Positions 12,101-20,925 of a stretch of 64,000 nt of DNA are shown in pieces. The translations under genes were made by a program, and so were the position numbers. The stretch is from Amblyornis subalaris (lineage: Eukaryota > Chordata > Aves > Passeriformes > Ptilonorhynchidae), in NCBI GenBank assembly GCA_018881555.1, contig JACAXG010000034.1, positions 385,327-449,326 of the forward strand. Direction: 5' to 3'. The notes under the pieces are model-generated. The model did not search any database. It was given only the letters and a program-made list of their open reading frames with translations, and had not been told where the DNA came from. Numbering within the stretch: position 1 is the first letter of the stretch; every line of letters starts with the position of its first letter.

Positions 12101-15100
12101 CTAGTGAAGGAAACCACCTGGTGATTTACACCTACACAAGTAATCTTGCCCTTGTCATTCCAGGAGCACACATGAAGAATGACTTTCGGATTTTGCTGCA
12201 AGCCAGAAAAATAACACAAGTCTGACAACAAGACAAAGTTGAAATGAGATAGGAAAATACCAACACGGCAGGACTGTTTTGTCCAGTGTGTCCCCCCTCC
12301 CTCAAAGCATGAGCACATGTGCTGCTAGCAGGGCTGCTTGGCATACTCCAGATCCAATCCTTGCACACATTCTCACAAACCCCATGCAAAGGATATTAGA
12401 GAAATAGGTGGAACATGGTCCCTCATCTGATCTATAGGCAGAATTCCAGAACAAATCATTTCTGCCTTGGTAGAGACGAAAGATGGCATCACCAGACCGG
12501 GGCAATCACAAAGGCACAGGCCAGGCTCCACATACAGGGTCTACATGACAAATAACCCATTAGTTCACTGTGGCAACTCAGTGTCCATGGAAGAAAAAAG
12601 AACAAAAACAATCAAATGCATAGATGAAACATGGATGCAAATGACAATAAGCAGAAATTCTAGTAACACAGACACCTGCCCTGCTGGCCCCAGCCAACGA
12701 ATTAAGGAGACTGGAGGTGGAAGACAGCAGCACTTTCAAAGTTCCTAAATAAGGTGTCCAGATGGGGGCAGCAAGATCTTCAGCTCTCCAGTCTGATGGG
12801 AGAGAAGCAAGCACTCCAGAAACCTTTATCTGTGTTGGACCTTTTGAAACAGGTAGGAGATTGAACGAGTACGAATTCCACAATGGTCCTACACTATAGC
12901 TTTGGAGTTGCTATCTCAAAATCAAAGCTTGGTCATTATGAAGACAGAAGCAAAACCACACTTATTCACAGTAATGATGTGGACAAGGATGGTTTGAAAG
13001 CTTGACCTTAGGCTGGTCAGAGGAACACTCACTTTAAAAGGATTCTCTCATGAATGGTGTTGGAAAAAGAAGGGATAAGCTAACTCAATAAAATCAGGAG
13101 ATGGAAAACATCTCCCACTGCACAGCAGCTCTCATGAGTGACTCAAACTGTAGCAAGATTTTGGAAGCAAGAATTAAATTTCCAAAATTATATACATCAA
13201 GACCACCCCTCTCCAACCTACTCTGCTGACAGAGTCCTCTGTGAGTGCATGTGGTTGCAACTAGGTCATAATGAAGCTCTCTTCCACTGGGGAAAAAGAA
13301 ATAAAAAGATTGATGTTATTTGTAAGCAATACCTGGAAGTGTTTTGTGCGGCCTGGTGTAGCAGACACTGACACCTTCTTATTTCCAAGGATTGTGTTGA
13401 TGGTCGAACTTTTACCAACATTAGGGTAACCCACCTAGATGACAAAGAAGTGGAATGTTAACAGTGGTATCAGGCAGGGTGATCCCAGAACACCGACAGA
13501 GCTCTGACACAGAAGTTCTTTAATAAAATGTACTAAAAAAACCTAAGGCAAGCAGTGGGGAACACTGAGCTCCAGGAACCTCAGAACTGATCTTTGCACA
13601 AAACCCGCAGTAGTTTGTGCTTGCTAGTTTTTATACCCTTACANGAAGCCAGGCTACAGGATGAATTCTTCCTAGAGAGGGCATATGGAATTAAAATTCA
13701 GATTAAGTAAGTTCCATTGAAGCACAAAGTCCAACTCACCAGCCCAACATTTACTTCCCCATCCTTCACCCTTGGTCCATTGTGCATAGTTTTGAATATC
13801 TCCAGCAGCTCATTTCTCTGTACCAGATGGCTGAAGTTCCTGACATTCCTGTTCTGCTCCTGCACTACGTGCTGCACTGCAGCACCACCAGTCCTGCTTT
13901 CCATCCTCTCTGCAGCAACAGCATTTACACTGTCATCACCTTCATCTTCAGAACAAGTTTGCCAGGCCTCTTCTTCATCTTCTTCACAGTCTTCGTATTC
14001 ATCACTGCTGTTATCATCACTAACTTGGTTTACAGTTTGCAAAGTGCTGCCTGTGGANGGTCTTTCTGTGATTCCTTGTGCTGTGTCATCGTCCTGACTG
14101 GAGCTTTCATCCTCAGAACCACTCGGGTGTTCTGCTCCACCTTCAGCNCCCAGTTCCTGTGGGAACAGCAGTTCATGGGTGAAATGCGAAGACAACACTA
14201 AGCCTTGCTGTTGACTACAGTTGAATACAGTGCAGGCAGCTGTATTTTCATCAGCCAGATCCCAAGGGCTGACAACTCAGTGCTTACATCACACAGGGTT
14301 TTTTAGGGGTCTCAAGTAAGATGTAGGAACAACTATCCTGTTTCAGGAGAATGACAAAAGTATTCCAAGAGGGCTGTTCACAGCTACACTGTGAAGTCAT
14401 TAGAAAGTTTCACTCTAGAAGCACAGCTCTGAATGTGTGCATACCCACAATAATTTTTTAAGTGTTCCTAGTAATAGGAATGAANGTTGCTTTTTTCAAA
14501 ATGCTCAGAATGCAAAGCAATTTTGTTTCATGTCTAAATACTTCATTAAAATAATTTCAAGCTGTCTTTGTTTTCAGTCAACTCTATATTTCTTCCCTGC
14601 AAAGAGTTTACATTCAAAAAGGAAGATCTTTTCCCAACAATAGTATTTTGACCTTCCCCCAAAAAAGAACAAAACTAACAATTTCAGTCTTACTTTTAAA
14701 TCAGTCTGTAAAAACAATTTATACAAGGACTGTAAACCAGCTGAACAGAGTAGGTATATTTGGAAGCAGATACGGGATATTCCACAACTGAATGGCTGTA
14801 ACAGATGAAAGTGGCACCTATGGATAACATGTAACAGGTCAGCAGCTCAGTTTGTTCCACTGGGCAAAAAACGGCTTTCAGGTACTTTAGGTTCTCCAAG
14901 AAACATCTCCCCTCTCTGGGAGAGAAAAAAACCTCTGTACAGATAACCCCATCCCTCACAGCATCCCTCNTGGAAAGATTTCCAATTCTTTCAATGACTT
15001 AAGAGTTTGCAAGCAGGTCTACATGGGCTGTTTCTGTGTTCTGCATTTTGTTCACCATTTTACTTGCCTCACTTTTGTCTCTGAATTGATCATTTAAATG

Positions 15101-18100
15101 CTGTTTTATAGCTGCACAGGTCTTTAAAATAATCTTTTCTAGAAAGGTGCTCAGGTANAGTACAAGCATAGCTGCAAAGCAAGCTCCCAGCTGCAGCCAG
15201 CACAAACTTAGTTTGAACTTGTCACCTACAGTACCTTTGCTTCTCCACACAGTCGTTCACACTCTGCCAAAGCTGACCAGAACACCACCTTAACACCCTC
15301 TTTCTCAAAGAACTGTGCCCAAGCAGCCNGTTGCTCCTCACTCAGCAAATCTGCTTTGTTGATCAGGATCATGTTCTCCTTGTCATTACTGACTTCTTTA
15401 ACATAGCTTTCCTGAAGGAAACAAGAGAAGGATCAGTTTGTACTCTGGTTTTGACTCCTCCTCCCCCCACTATAACACAAAAGCAGAAGACAAGTTACGC
15501 CATTCAGCTNCAAGAACAAATTGGAGCATGCAACTACCACGATACAGCTTATTGCTGGCCACGTGTGCAAACACCTTGTCTGCTTACAGCTATGACAAGA
15601 TATTAATCAGCAACCTGCAGCAGGAACTCCTAAGGTAACTATTTGAGCACTTTCATGTCTCACTGATGCAGTGTTCTACAGTCTATCATTACAAACTTGT
15701 CATTTCAATAATTCTTGATCCTCCACTTTCAGCACAGTAATCCTCACCCACTTTTATTCCACTATGCTTTTACACAGAACAATTCCTTTAAATGAGAACA
15801 CTTTTATTGGGTAATGAGGATATCTGCAATGTAACATCTGCAGAACTGCCTCCAAGTCCACAACATTCTGTGTGAAATACCAAAACACAACGAAAAATAA
15901 TTTCATGCCAGAATACTTGCAGAAATTAGTAAGATATTCACTTAGGCACAACAGCAAAACAGCTTCAAGGTGGCTGAATGTGTTAAACAAAAAATAAATC
16001 ATGCAGACTTTAAGAAATACAACAAAAACAACATTCAAGAAAGTGGTTTACTCACCAGATCTTGACATCTAAACAGAAGGGGGTTTCTGGCATCTACTAT
16101 CTGGACTACAATATCACTGCAAAAGTAAAGGAAAGCTCCATAAAGTACTCCTTACCTTGCCTCAAAGGAAGCAGTAAGGCACAGCAATTATTCACTTCTA
16201 GGTTTTGCTTGGAATTTTAATAGTTTTAACTGTATTATCCTACTAAATACCTTTATTGAATAACAAAGCATCTCAGCCCCACCTACCCAACAGAGGTAGC
16301 ACAACTGGCTTGTGCTACAAGNCAGTACTGCTGTACAGTATTTCCTCCTCACTTGGCTCATTCTCCTGTACAACTGCACAGCCAGCAAGGGGGAAGAACA
16401 CATGCCAGTTTTGCCAACCCATCTACCCTTCAGAAATGCTCAGCAGGAAAGAACCAGAGTAGCGGTACTCCATCTTTTAGAATGGTACTAAAAGCTGTGA
16501 TAATGCAACTTTACTTCTGTCTATTCTCATCCCCAACTGTGGCAGGGTGGTTACAGAGAGAAAGAGGTGGTTTTCCTATGCAACAAGATATTCTGGAACA
16601 CTGTTGGTCCCCTTTGCATGGAACAAAATGTACAAAGTCTCCCACAAATGACCTGAAGATTCTAAGCATTTGATATCAGGCATTTTCAAAATTTCCTTTT
16701 CTTGTGACAAAAAGCATAAAACGACGAAAAAATAGCCTTAGACTTCAGTAGAACATGTTGCCCCCCATGCAAACAAGGCCTTGCAACATGTTTTTTAGGA
16801 AACACCTTCCAAACCCAGAGACCAGGTTGCCACCACATATATACACACTAATTAAATGCAATGNCTTCAGATCCCAAAGACATCTATGTTTCTCTTCTCA
16901 AAAGGACNAGGAAAATTTACCTACAGCCTCTATCACTAGAACTTCTCCAGGCAGGTAATTCNAGATAGTGATTACCACATGCTGATTCTGTTTGACAGAG
17001 ATTTCTGCTAACTCAGGACAGCTTCAAAACACCACGGGTTGAATGGAAGAATTTCAGGCCTCACTAGGCAGTTGGTTACATATTAAAAAAAAAAAAAAAA
17101 TCAATGAACCCCCCCAAGGGAATAATTTAATAAGCCATATGGGTACAAAGAGAGACTGCACANTTACAGAAATTCAAAGATCAATATGAGAGAAAGCTGA
17201 CACCATGGTACAGGGATAGGATGCAGAGAAGTTACTGAATCACGCTGATGGGAACTAGTTTGAAGCAAACACGTGGAAAAGGCTGGTAACAGATCAAATT
17301 ATCTGGAAAGGTTAAAGGGCTGATTGACTTTTCCATTCATTTCTGAGACAGCATCCTCACTTGACATGAAATAAAAAGCTTCAACAGGAGCAGAAAGGCA
17401 TTAATAACACATTCCAGCCACCTCAAAACACCCAGTACGCTCACACTCCACATCATGATACCCTGCAATGGATGCTCCCAACCAGCACCCTCCCGGCCAA
17501 AGGCCCAGCAGCACTCAGTACAAAGCCCCTTCTGTGAAAGCACCAGCTCACCATGACCTCACNGGTGAAGTATTTTTCAATTTTAGAAAAATCAGACAAG
17601 ATGATCTCAAACTTAATTACTAGTGAAATTAAATGCCCCAGTTAGATTAACGTAGCAGATAGCACTCTCATTGTATTACAGCTCTGCAAAGCAAACAAAG
17701 CTATTCCTGTGATATGACAGCCTGTTGTCTTCTGTGCACTGCTGCAGCTTCTCTGTTTGGCAAAGGGCCAAGGACCAAGAGGTTCCTTCTTTCCCAACAT
17801 TATTTAGTTCATCTCCCTTGCCTCCTGCCCCTGAACATCAGCTGCGGCTGTGTGGCTGGGAAAGAGGGGAAGGGGTTAATCTTGGCAAGAGACCTCAAAG
17901 GCACGTTCTCAAAGGCAGCCTCCCAAACAGTTACTGGATGAGGCCNAGAGCAGCAGCATCTGAAGACTCTTCAGAGACTCGCAGCGAACCACCTGCAGAT
18001 TGCAGTGCTGAGAGCTAGTAGGCACCACTAAGCAGCTGCCCTTCTTCACATCACATTTTGCCCACTTCCAGACAACATCACTCCAGTGCTGATAACAAAA

Positions 18101-20441
18101 CATTACTAACCTAATTATTTTTCCTGTGCTCAGACACTTGAAGCTTGTCTCAGAAGCTGCAATTCATGAAAATACATTCAACATCACTTTTTTAAAAGTG
18201 GATAGTGAAATATTTTACCTTCTTTCAATGACTCTCCAAAGCTGACGCCAAAATTCCAAGTTTCGTTCAAATGGGGTTAGAATTAACTTTTTCTCTTCCT
18301 CAAGGCTAAGGCAAAACAGAAAAAAGATGTCACACTTGGTCTACGTCAGGCTGTAATGTCCATGTCACCAGTTCTCCCTTAGATCAGGGAGGCTTTAGTT
18401 TCAGAGAGAGCAATCAAACCAGATGCATATATAGGTACTATTTCTGCTGTACTTTTAAACAGATCAAGCACCCAGGTAAACTGCTGTTGATGGCACTGGT
18501 TTAGTCATGACACAATGGCTCCTGATCTTGCCAATGGAGAAGTGATAAATGATGAAAAGAACAAAAACTCATCTAAAGTCTGCCTATGAAATTTCAGAAC
18601 CATGATAATAAATGAGAGAAGTTATCCCAGGTGCCAGCAGTCATTTGTNACCACTTGGGAAAAAACAAAATTTGGGGATGGTATCTGAAGTACCTCTATA
18701 TAACCTTTAACTTGGCTCAGGGCAAGCATAGGTTTGCAGAGTGTGAGCAGATACCTCCAACTCTCCAAGCCAACACCAGATGAGCACAAGCTGCTGTACA
18801 CAGGCTGGCAGCACTGCTTTCTATTCAGAGCAGCACTGTTGCCCTTAAAAGACGCATCCAGTAATTCTCTGCTTCAGAGGTAAATGGAGATTTACATCCA
18901 CATGCCATCCTGAAGTATTTTAAAATAACATGCACACACAAGACAGCTTTGCAGACCTCACCACAAAGACATGTCTGGACTGTGGCTAGGATGTCCAGCC
19001 TCCCAGGACAAGGAGCTACTGAGGAGATGTTAATTTTATTGGTCCAGCAAGGATAAATATAACCCACTGGTTTCTGTGTTACTAAATGCCACTGGCTACT
19101 TACCCAGATACAAGCAGCATACTCACTGGGCAAGCTGTCGTCTCCACTCAAGGAAGGTCTCCCTCTCTGCTTGCTTCAAGTCCTCTGCACTGGTTGTCCT
19201 ATCCCAGCATGGCCTGTAACAAGCATATTTTGGAGTGAGTGGTCAGAAATAGCAGTCAGTCCAGCTACCTTACTTCAGTAAACATGAAGAACATGAACAC
19301 CACACATTCAGCTACTGGGATGGTTATGGTTCAGAGGTACATGCACCTGTTTTCAGCACCTTTAAGTACCCCTTCTTTCCTTGTTTCTTCCAAATTCCAC
19401 GAGCTGAGAGCATGTACATGAGATATCATAAAGCTGCTTTCTTGAGCTAAGGTTTGTAGGGTCTTTAAGAGAGATAATTAATCTCTCTGTTTGCCATGCA
19501 CAGAGCTCTGGAAAGGCTTACCAGGCAGCCTGGATGCACCAGCTCCAGTAGTGCCAAGCTTTGAGCAGGAAAGCCACACAATCAGGCCAGAGGGGCTGGC
19601 ACTGGCAGCATTCACATGGCAGGCAGGCACCCGTGCTGTGGGTTACAGCCGGCTCCTACAGGCTAGTTAGCGGCTTCCCCAAAATCAGGTTATTGCCAAA
19701 GCTGAGGGCTGTCCTCAGGCCTGCAGCCGCAGAGTGGATGAGCCCACTCAGCCGAGGGGCATCCGGGCCCAGCCCTGCAGGACTCGCCTCCGTGGGATGC
19801 GCAGGAACTCCTGGTTCTCCTGGTGCAGCTGCCGAACGCGCTGGGCCTCCTGGGCTGTGAGCAGGCCCGTGCAGCTCTGGGCAGACACGATCTGGGCATT
19901 CAGACGCTCTGCCGGAAGGGAGAGACAGTCATCTAAAGCTGCCTGTCCCCAGCCCTGCTGCCCATGCCACCCCATCCTATCCTTGCCGAGCCCCACCCCT
20001 GGCTCAGGACCTCGGCACCTGTCCCCCAGCTCCGCGCCCAGCTAGACCCACTGCTAGCCCCCATTCCCTCTTACCCATCCCAGAACCGGTGTCGTCTCGC
20101 CCGGGGTCCCCAGCCCCTGGCTCTGCCCCCGGCCCAGCCGCAGCCCTGAACCCGTCCCAGCCGCTCACCGGCCACGAAGCGGGTGCCGNCCAGCTCGGCC
20201 GTGGCCAGGAACTCCTCCAGCGGGCTCTGCTCGGGCGCCGACCGCAGCTCCGGGCCGCGCTCGGCGACCACCTCGCTGGCGTGCAGCTGCGGGGACAAGA
20301 CAACGCCGTCAGCCCGGGCCGCCCCGGCCTCCCTCCCGCCTCCCCGGCCCCTCGGCTTACCCATGAGGAGGCGCCGCGGCGCTCCAGCCCGCGCTGCCGC
20401 TGCAGGCAGCGACCCAGCCCATCGCTCCGCTTCTTGCCCAT
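8971..20441 (-). CDS. LSG1: LSG1, large 60S subunit nuclear export GTPase 1 (14 coding exons)
   Basis: LSG1 is a cytoplasmic circularly permuted GTPase (YlqF/YawG-like) that acts late in 60S maturation, releasing the export adaptor NMD3. Coding exons, 5' to 3': 20441-20361, 20286-20169, 19908-19788, 19213-19127, 18305-18219, 16116-16056, 15411-15235, 14156-13740, 13434-13333, 12540-12397, 12095-11972, 11394-11315, 10678-10505, 9150-8971. They sum to 1953 nt, or 650 residues, with every split codon restored; the human protein is about 658. The GTPase motifs are in permuted order: G4 NKAD (203-206), G5 SA (231-232), an acidic insert (about 300-330), G1 GYPNVGKSS (385-393), G2 Thr in PGRTKH (410-415), G3 DCPG (429-432). 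A basic tail (about 629-648) ends the protein. The ATG at 20441 is the first in frame; the frame upstream has only a GTG. Single n bases leave a few codons ambiguous. The gene is divergent from FAM43A. Confidence 0.96.
9151..10504 (-). other. LSG1: LSG1 intron 13
   Basis: About 1.35 kb, donor GTAAAT. Near 9408-9440 there is a short tandem duplication around GGCATCAGCTCCGG. The rest is unremarkable A/T-rich intron. Confidence 0.6.
10505..10678 (-). CDS. LSG1: LSG1 coding exon 13
   Basis: Residues 534-591: GKLLYCHPPPGIDPNDFQHQ, then a more divergent 20-residue stretch, then KAKQIENVVDKAFFHQ. Acceptor CTTTCACAG, donor GTAAAT. Confidence 0.95.
11315..11394 (-). CDS. LSG1: LSG1 coding exon 12
   Basis: Completes Tyr507, then residues 508-533 (MRGFMTSHGQPD and SARYVLKDYVS). 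Acceptor CTCTTCCAG, donor GTAAGTG. One n lies in a Gln/His codon before PRSAR. Confidence 0.95.
11972..12095 (-). CDS. LSG1: LSG1 coding exon 11
   Basis: Residues 466-506 plus one base of codon 507. It includes VCQHIPRNILEATYGINIIR and PTAEELLTAYG. The upstream splice border is AC rather than AG. Donor GTGAGT. Confidence 0.95.
12096..12396 (-). other. LSG1: AT-AC, U12-type intron 10 of LSG1
   Basis: This 301-nt intron starts ATATCCTTTG, an exact match to the minor-spliceosome donor ATATCCTTT, and ends CTAGCTTAC. A branch-site-like TTCCTTCAC lies at 12112-12104, one mismatch from TTCCTTRAC, with the branch A at 12105, about 9 nt before the intron end. The AC end gives an in-frame join between PPISL and VCQHIP that matches human LSG1. 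Splicing was inferred from protein continuity only. Confidence 0.88.
12397..12540 (-). CDS. LSG1: LSG1 coding exon 10 (G3)
   Basis: Residues 418-465: TLYVEPGLCLCDCPGLVMPS with the G3 DxPG motif, then KAEMICSGILPIDQMRDHVP. It ends in phase 0 (PPISL) directly before ATATCCTTT, a U12-type donor. No GT donor is available at that codon. Confidence 0.95.
13333..13434 (-). CDS. LSG1: LSG1 coding exon 9 (P-loop, G2)
   Basis: Residues 384-417, containing the Walker A/G1 motif GYPNVGKSS and the G2 segment SATPGRTKH. Acceptor CATCTAG, donor GTATTG. Confidence 0.97.
13740..14156 (-). CDS. LSG1: LSG1 coding exon 8 (acidic insert)
   Basis: Residues 245-383, the longest exon. It encodes a low-complexity Ser/Asp/Glu-rich linker (SDEYEDCEEDEEEAWQTCSE) between G5 and the P-loop, then NFSHLVQRNELLEIF and VKDGEVNVGL leading into the GTPase core. 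Acceptor TTCCCACAG, donor GTGAGT. Two n bases are in the poorly conserved linker. Confidence 0.95.
15235..15411 (-). CDS. LSG1: LSG1 coding exon 7 (G4, G5)
   Basis: Residues 186-244. It carries the guanine-specificity motif NKADLL (G4, 203-208) and the WSALA (G5) segment. In this family these precede the P-loop. Acceptor TTCCTTCAG, donor GTACTG. One n lies in codon 213. Confidence 0.96.
16056..16116 (-). CDS. LSG1: LSG1 coding exon 6
   Basis: Completes Ser165, then residues 166-185 (DIVVQIVDARNPLLFRCQDL), the first strand of the permuted GTPase domain with its VDARNP signature. Acceptor TTTTGCAG, donor GTGAGT. Confidence 0.96.
16117..18218 (-). other. LSG1: LSG1 intron 5, longest intron
   Basis: About 2.1 kb, donor GTAAAA and acceptor TTTTGCAG. 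It holds a poly(A) run on the plus strand near 17084-17100. I saw no nested gene and no convincing snoRNA. Confidence 0.6.
18219..18305 (-). CDS. LSG1: LSG1 coding exon 5
   Basis: Residues 136-164 plus two bases of codon 165. It includes LILTPFERNLEFWRQLWRVI, strongly conserved in LSG1. Acceptor GCCTTAG, donor GTAAAA. Confidence 0.95.
19127..19213 (-). CDS. LSG1: LSG1 coding exon 4
   Basis: Completes Arg107, then residues 108-135 (includes AEDLKQAERETFLEWRRQL) and two bases of codon 136. Acceptor TTACAG, donor GTGAGT. Confidence 0.93.
19214..19787 (-). other. LSG1: GC-AG intron 3 of LSG1
   Basis: The donor reads AG then GCGAGT and the acceptor TTACAG. The peptide IPRR followed by PCW requires this border. 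GC-AG introns are a known minor class of U2 introns, often linked to alternative or regulated splicing. Confidence 0.8.
19788..19908 (-). CDS. LSG1: LSG1 coding exon 3 (GC donor)
   Basis: Residues 67-106 plus two bases of codon 107. It includes RLNAQIVSAQ and LHQENQEFLRIPRR, collinear with human LSG1. The frame joins exon 4 only if the donor is GC (AG then GCGAGT). The nearby GT three bases on would shift the frame into an early stop. Confidence 0.9.
20169..20286 (-). CDS. LSG1: LSG1 coding exon 2
   Basis: Residues 28-66 plus one base of codon 67. It begins LHASEV and includes SPLEEFLATAEL, matching the conserved LSG1 N-terminus. Acceptor CCCCGCAG, donor GTGAGC. Intron 1 is only 74 nt. One n falls in the codon after AEL. 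Confidence 0.92.
20361..20441 (-). CDS. LSG1: LSG1 coding exon 1
   Basis: Residues 1-27, basic (starts MGKKRSDGLG, ends GASSW). It ends in phase 0 before GTAAGC. The start codon context has C at -3 and G at +4, so it is only moderate. Confidence 0.9.
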
Positions 20442-20534
20442 GTGCCGCCGTCGCCACTCCGCCACCGGAAGGGGCGGGGCGGCCGCCTGCTTCTACCGCC
20501 CGCTTCCACCGCCCCTTCCGGCGCCAGGCCCCTT

Positions 20535-20558
20535 CCGCCGCCGCCGCCGCCGCCGCCG
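20535..20558. repeat. (CCG)8 trinucleotide repeat
   Basis: Eight uninterrupted CCG units on the plus strand, which is CGG on the LSG1 sense strand, about 94-117 nt upstream of the LSG1 ATG, in the 5' UTR or core promoter. Confidence 0.9.
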
Positions 20559-20671
20559 CGCCCACCCCGCAGCGCCCGGGGCTGGCGGGGCGGGGCTGGG
20601 GAATGGCGCTCCCCGCACCCGCCGCCAGGCGGCGCCACCGCACCGGCTCCGGCCCCCCTCATCCATCTCTC

Positions 20672-20925
20672 CATCCATGACGAGGGGACACAGTCTTAAG
20701 GTTCACCAGGGGAGGTTTAGGCTGGACATCAGGAAGAATTTCGTCACATAAAGGGTGATTAGACGTTGGAATGGACTGCCAGGGAGGTGGTGAAGTCACC
20801 ACCCCTGGAAATNTGGAAGGAAAGACTATATGTGGCATTTAGTATTATGGTCTAGTGGACATGGTGGTGTTGGACTCGATATCAGAGGTCTTCTCCAGCC
20901 TAATTGATTTTGTGATTCTGTGTAG
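20672..20925 (+). mobile_element. CR1 3' end fragment
   Basis: A CR1 3' UTR-type segment recognisable from GGGGAGGTTTAGGCTGGACA, CAGGAAGAATTTCGTCACA, AGGGTGATTAGACGTTGGAA, and the end TTGGACTCGATATCAGAGGT with GTGATTCTGTG. Only the last 250 bp or so is present. It lies 231 bp upstream of the LSG1 start codon, touching the CpG promoter, in the opposite orientation to LSG1. Confidence 0.9.

Larger units (their letters stand above)
20000..20670 (-). promoter_or_regulatory. LSG1: LSG1 CpG-island promoter
   Basis: Dense CpG sequence covers exons 1-2 and about 230 bp upstream of the LSG1 start. Just upstream of the ATG are an ETS-type core (CCGGAAG near 20465) next to GGGGCGGGGC (Sp1-type), and CCCCTTCCGGCGCC near 20512. 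There is no TATA box. This is the usual layout for a housekeeping ribosome-biogenesis gene with dispersed initiation. The exact start site cannot be read from the sequence. Confidence 0.75.

Noticed and set aside
20439..20465. Upstream in-frame extension of LSG1 (AEWRRRHMGKK)
   Set aside because: The extended frame would have to begin with GTG rather than ATG, so the ATG at 20441 is kept.
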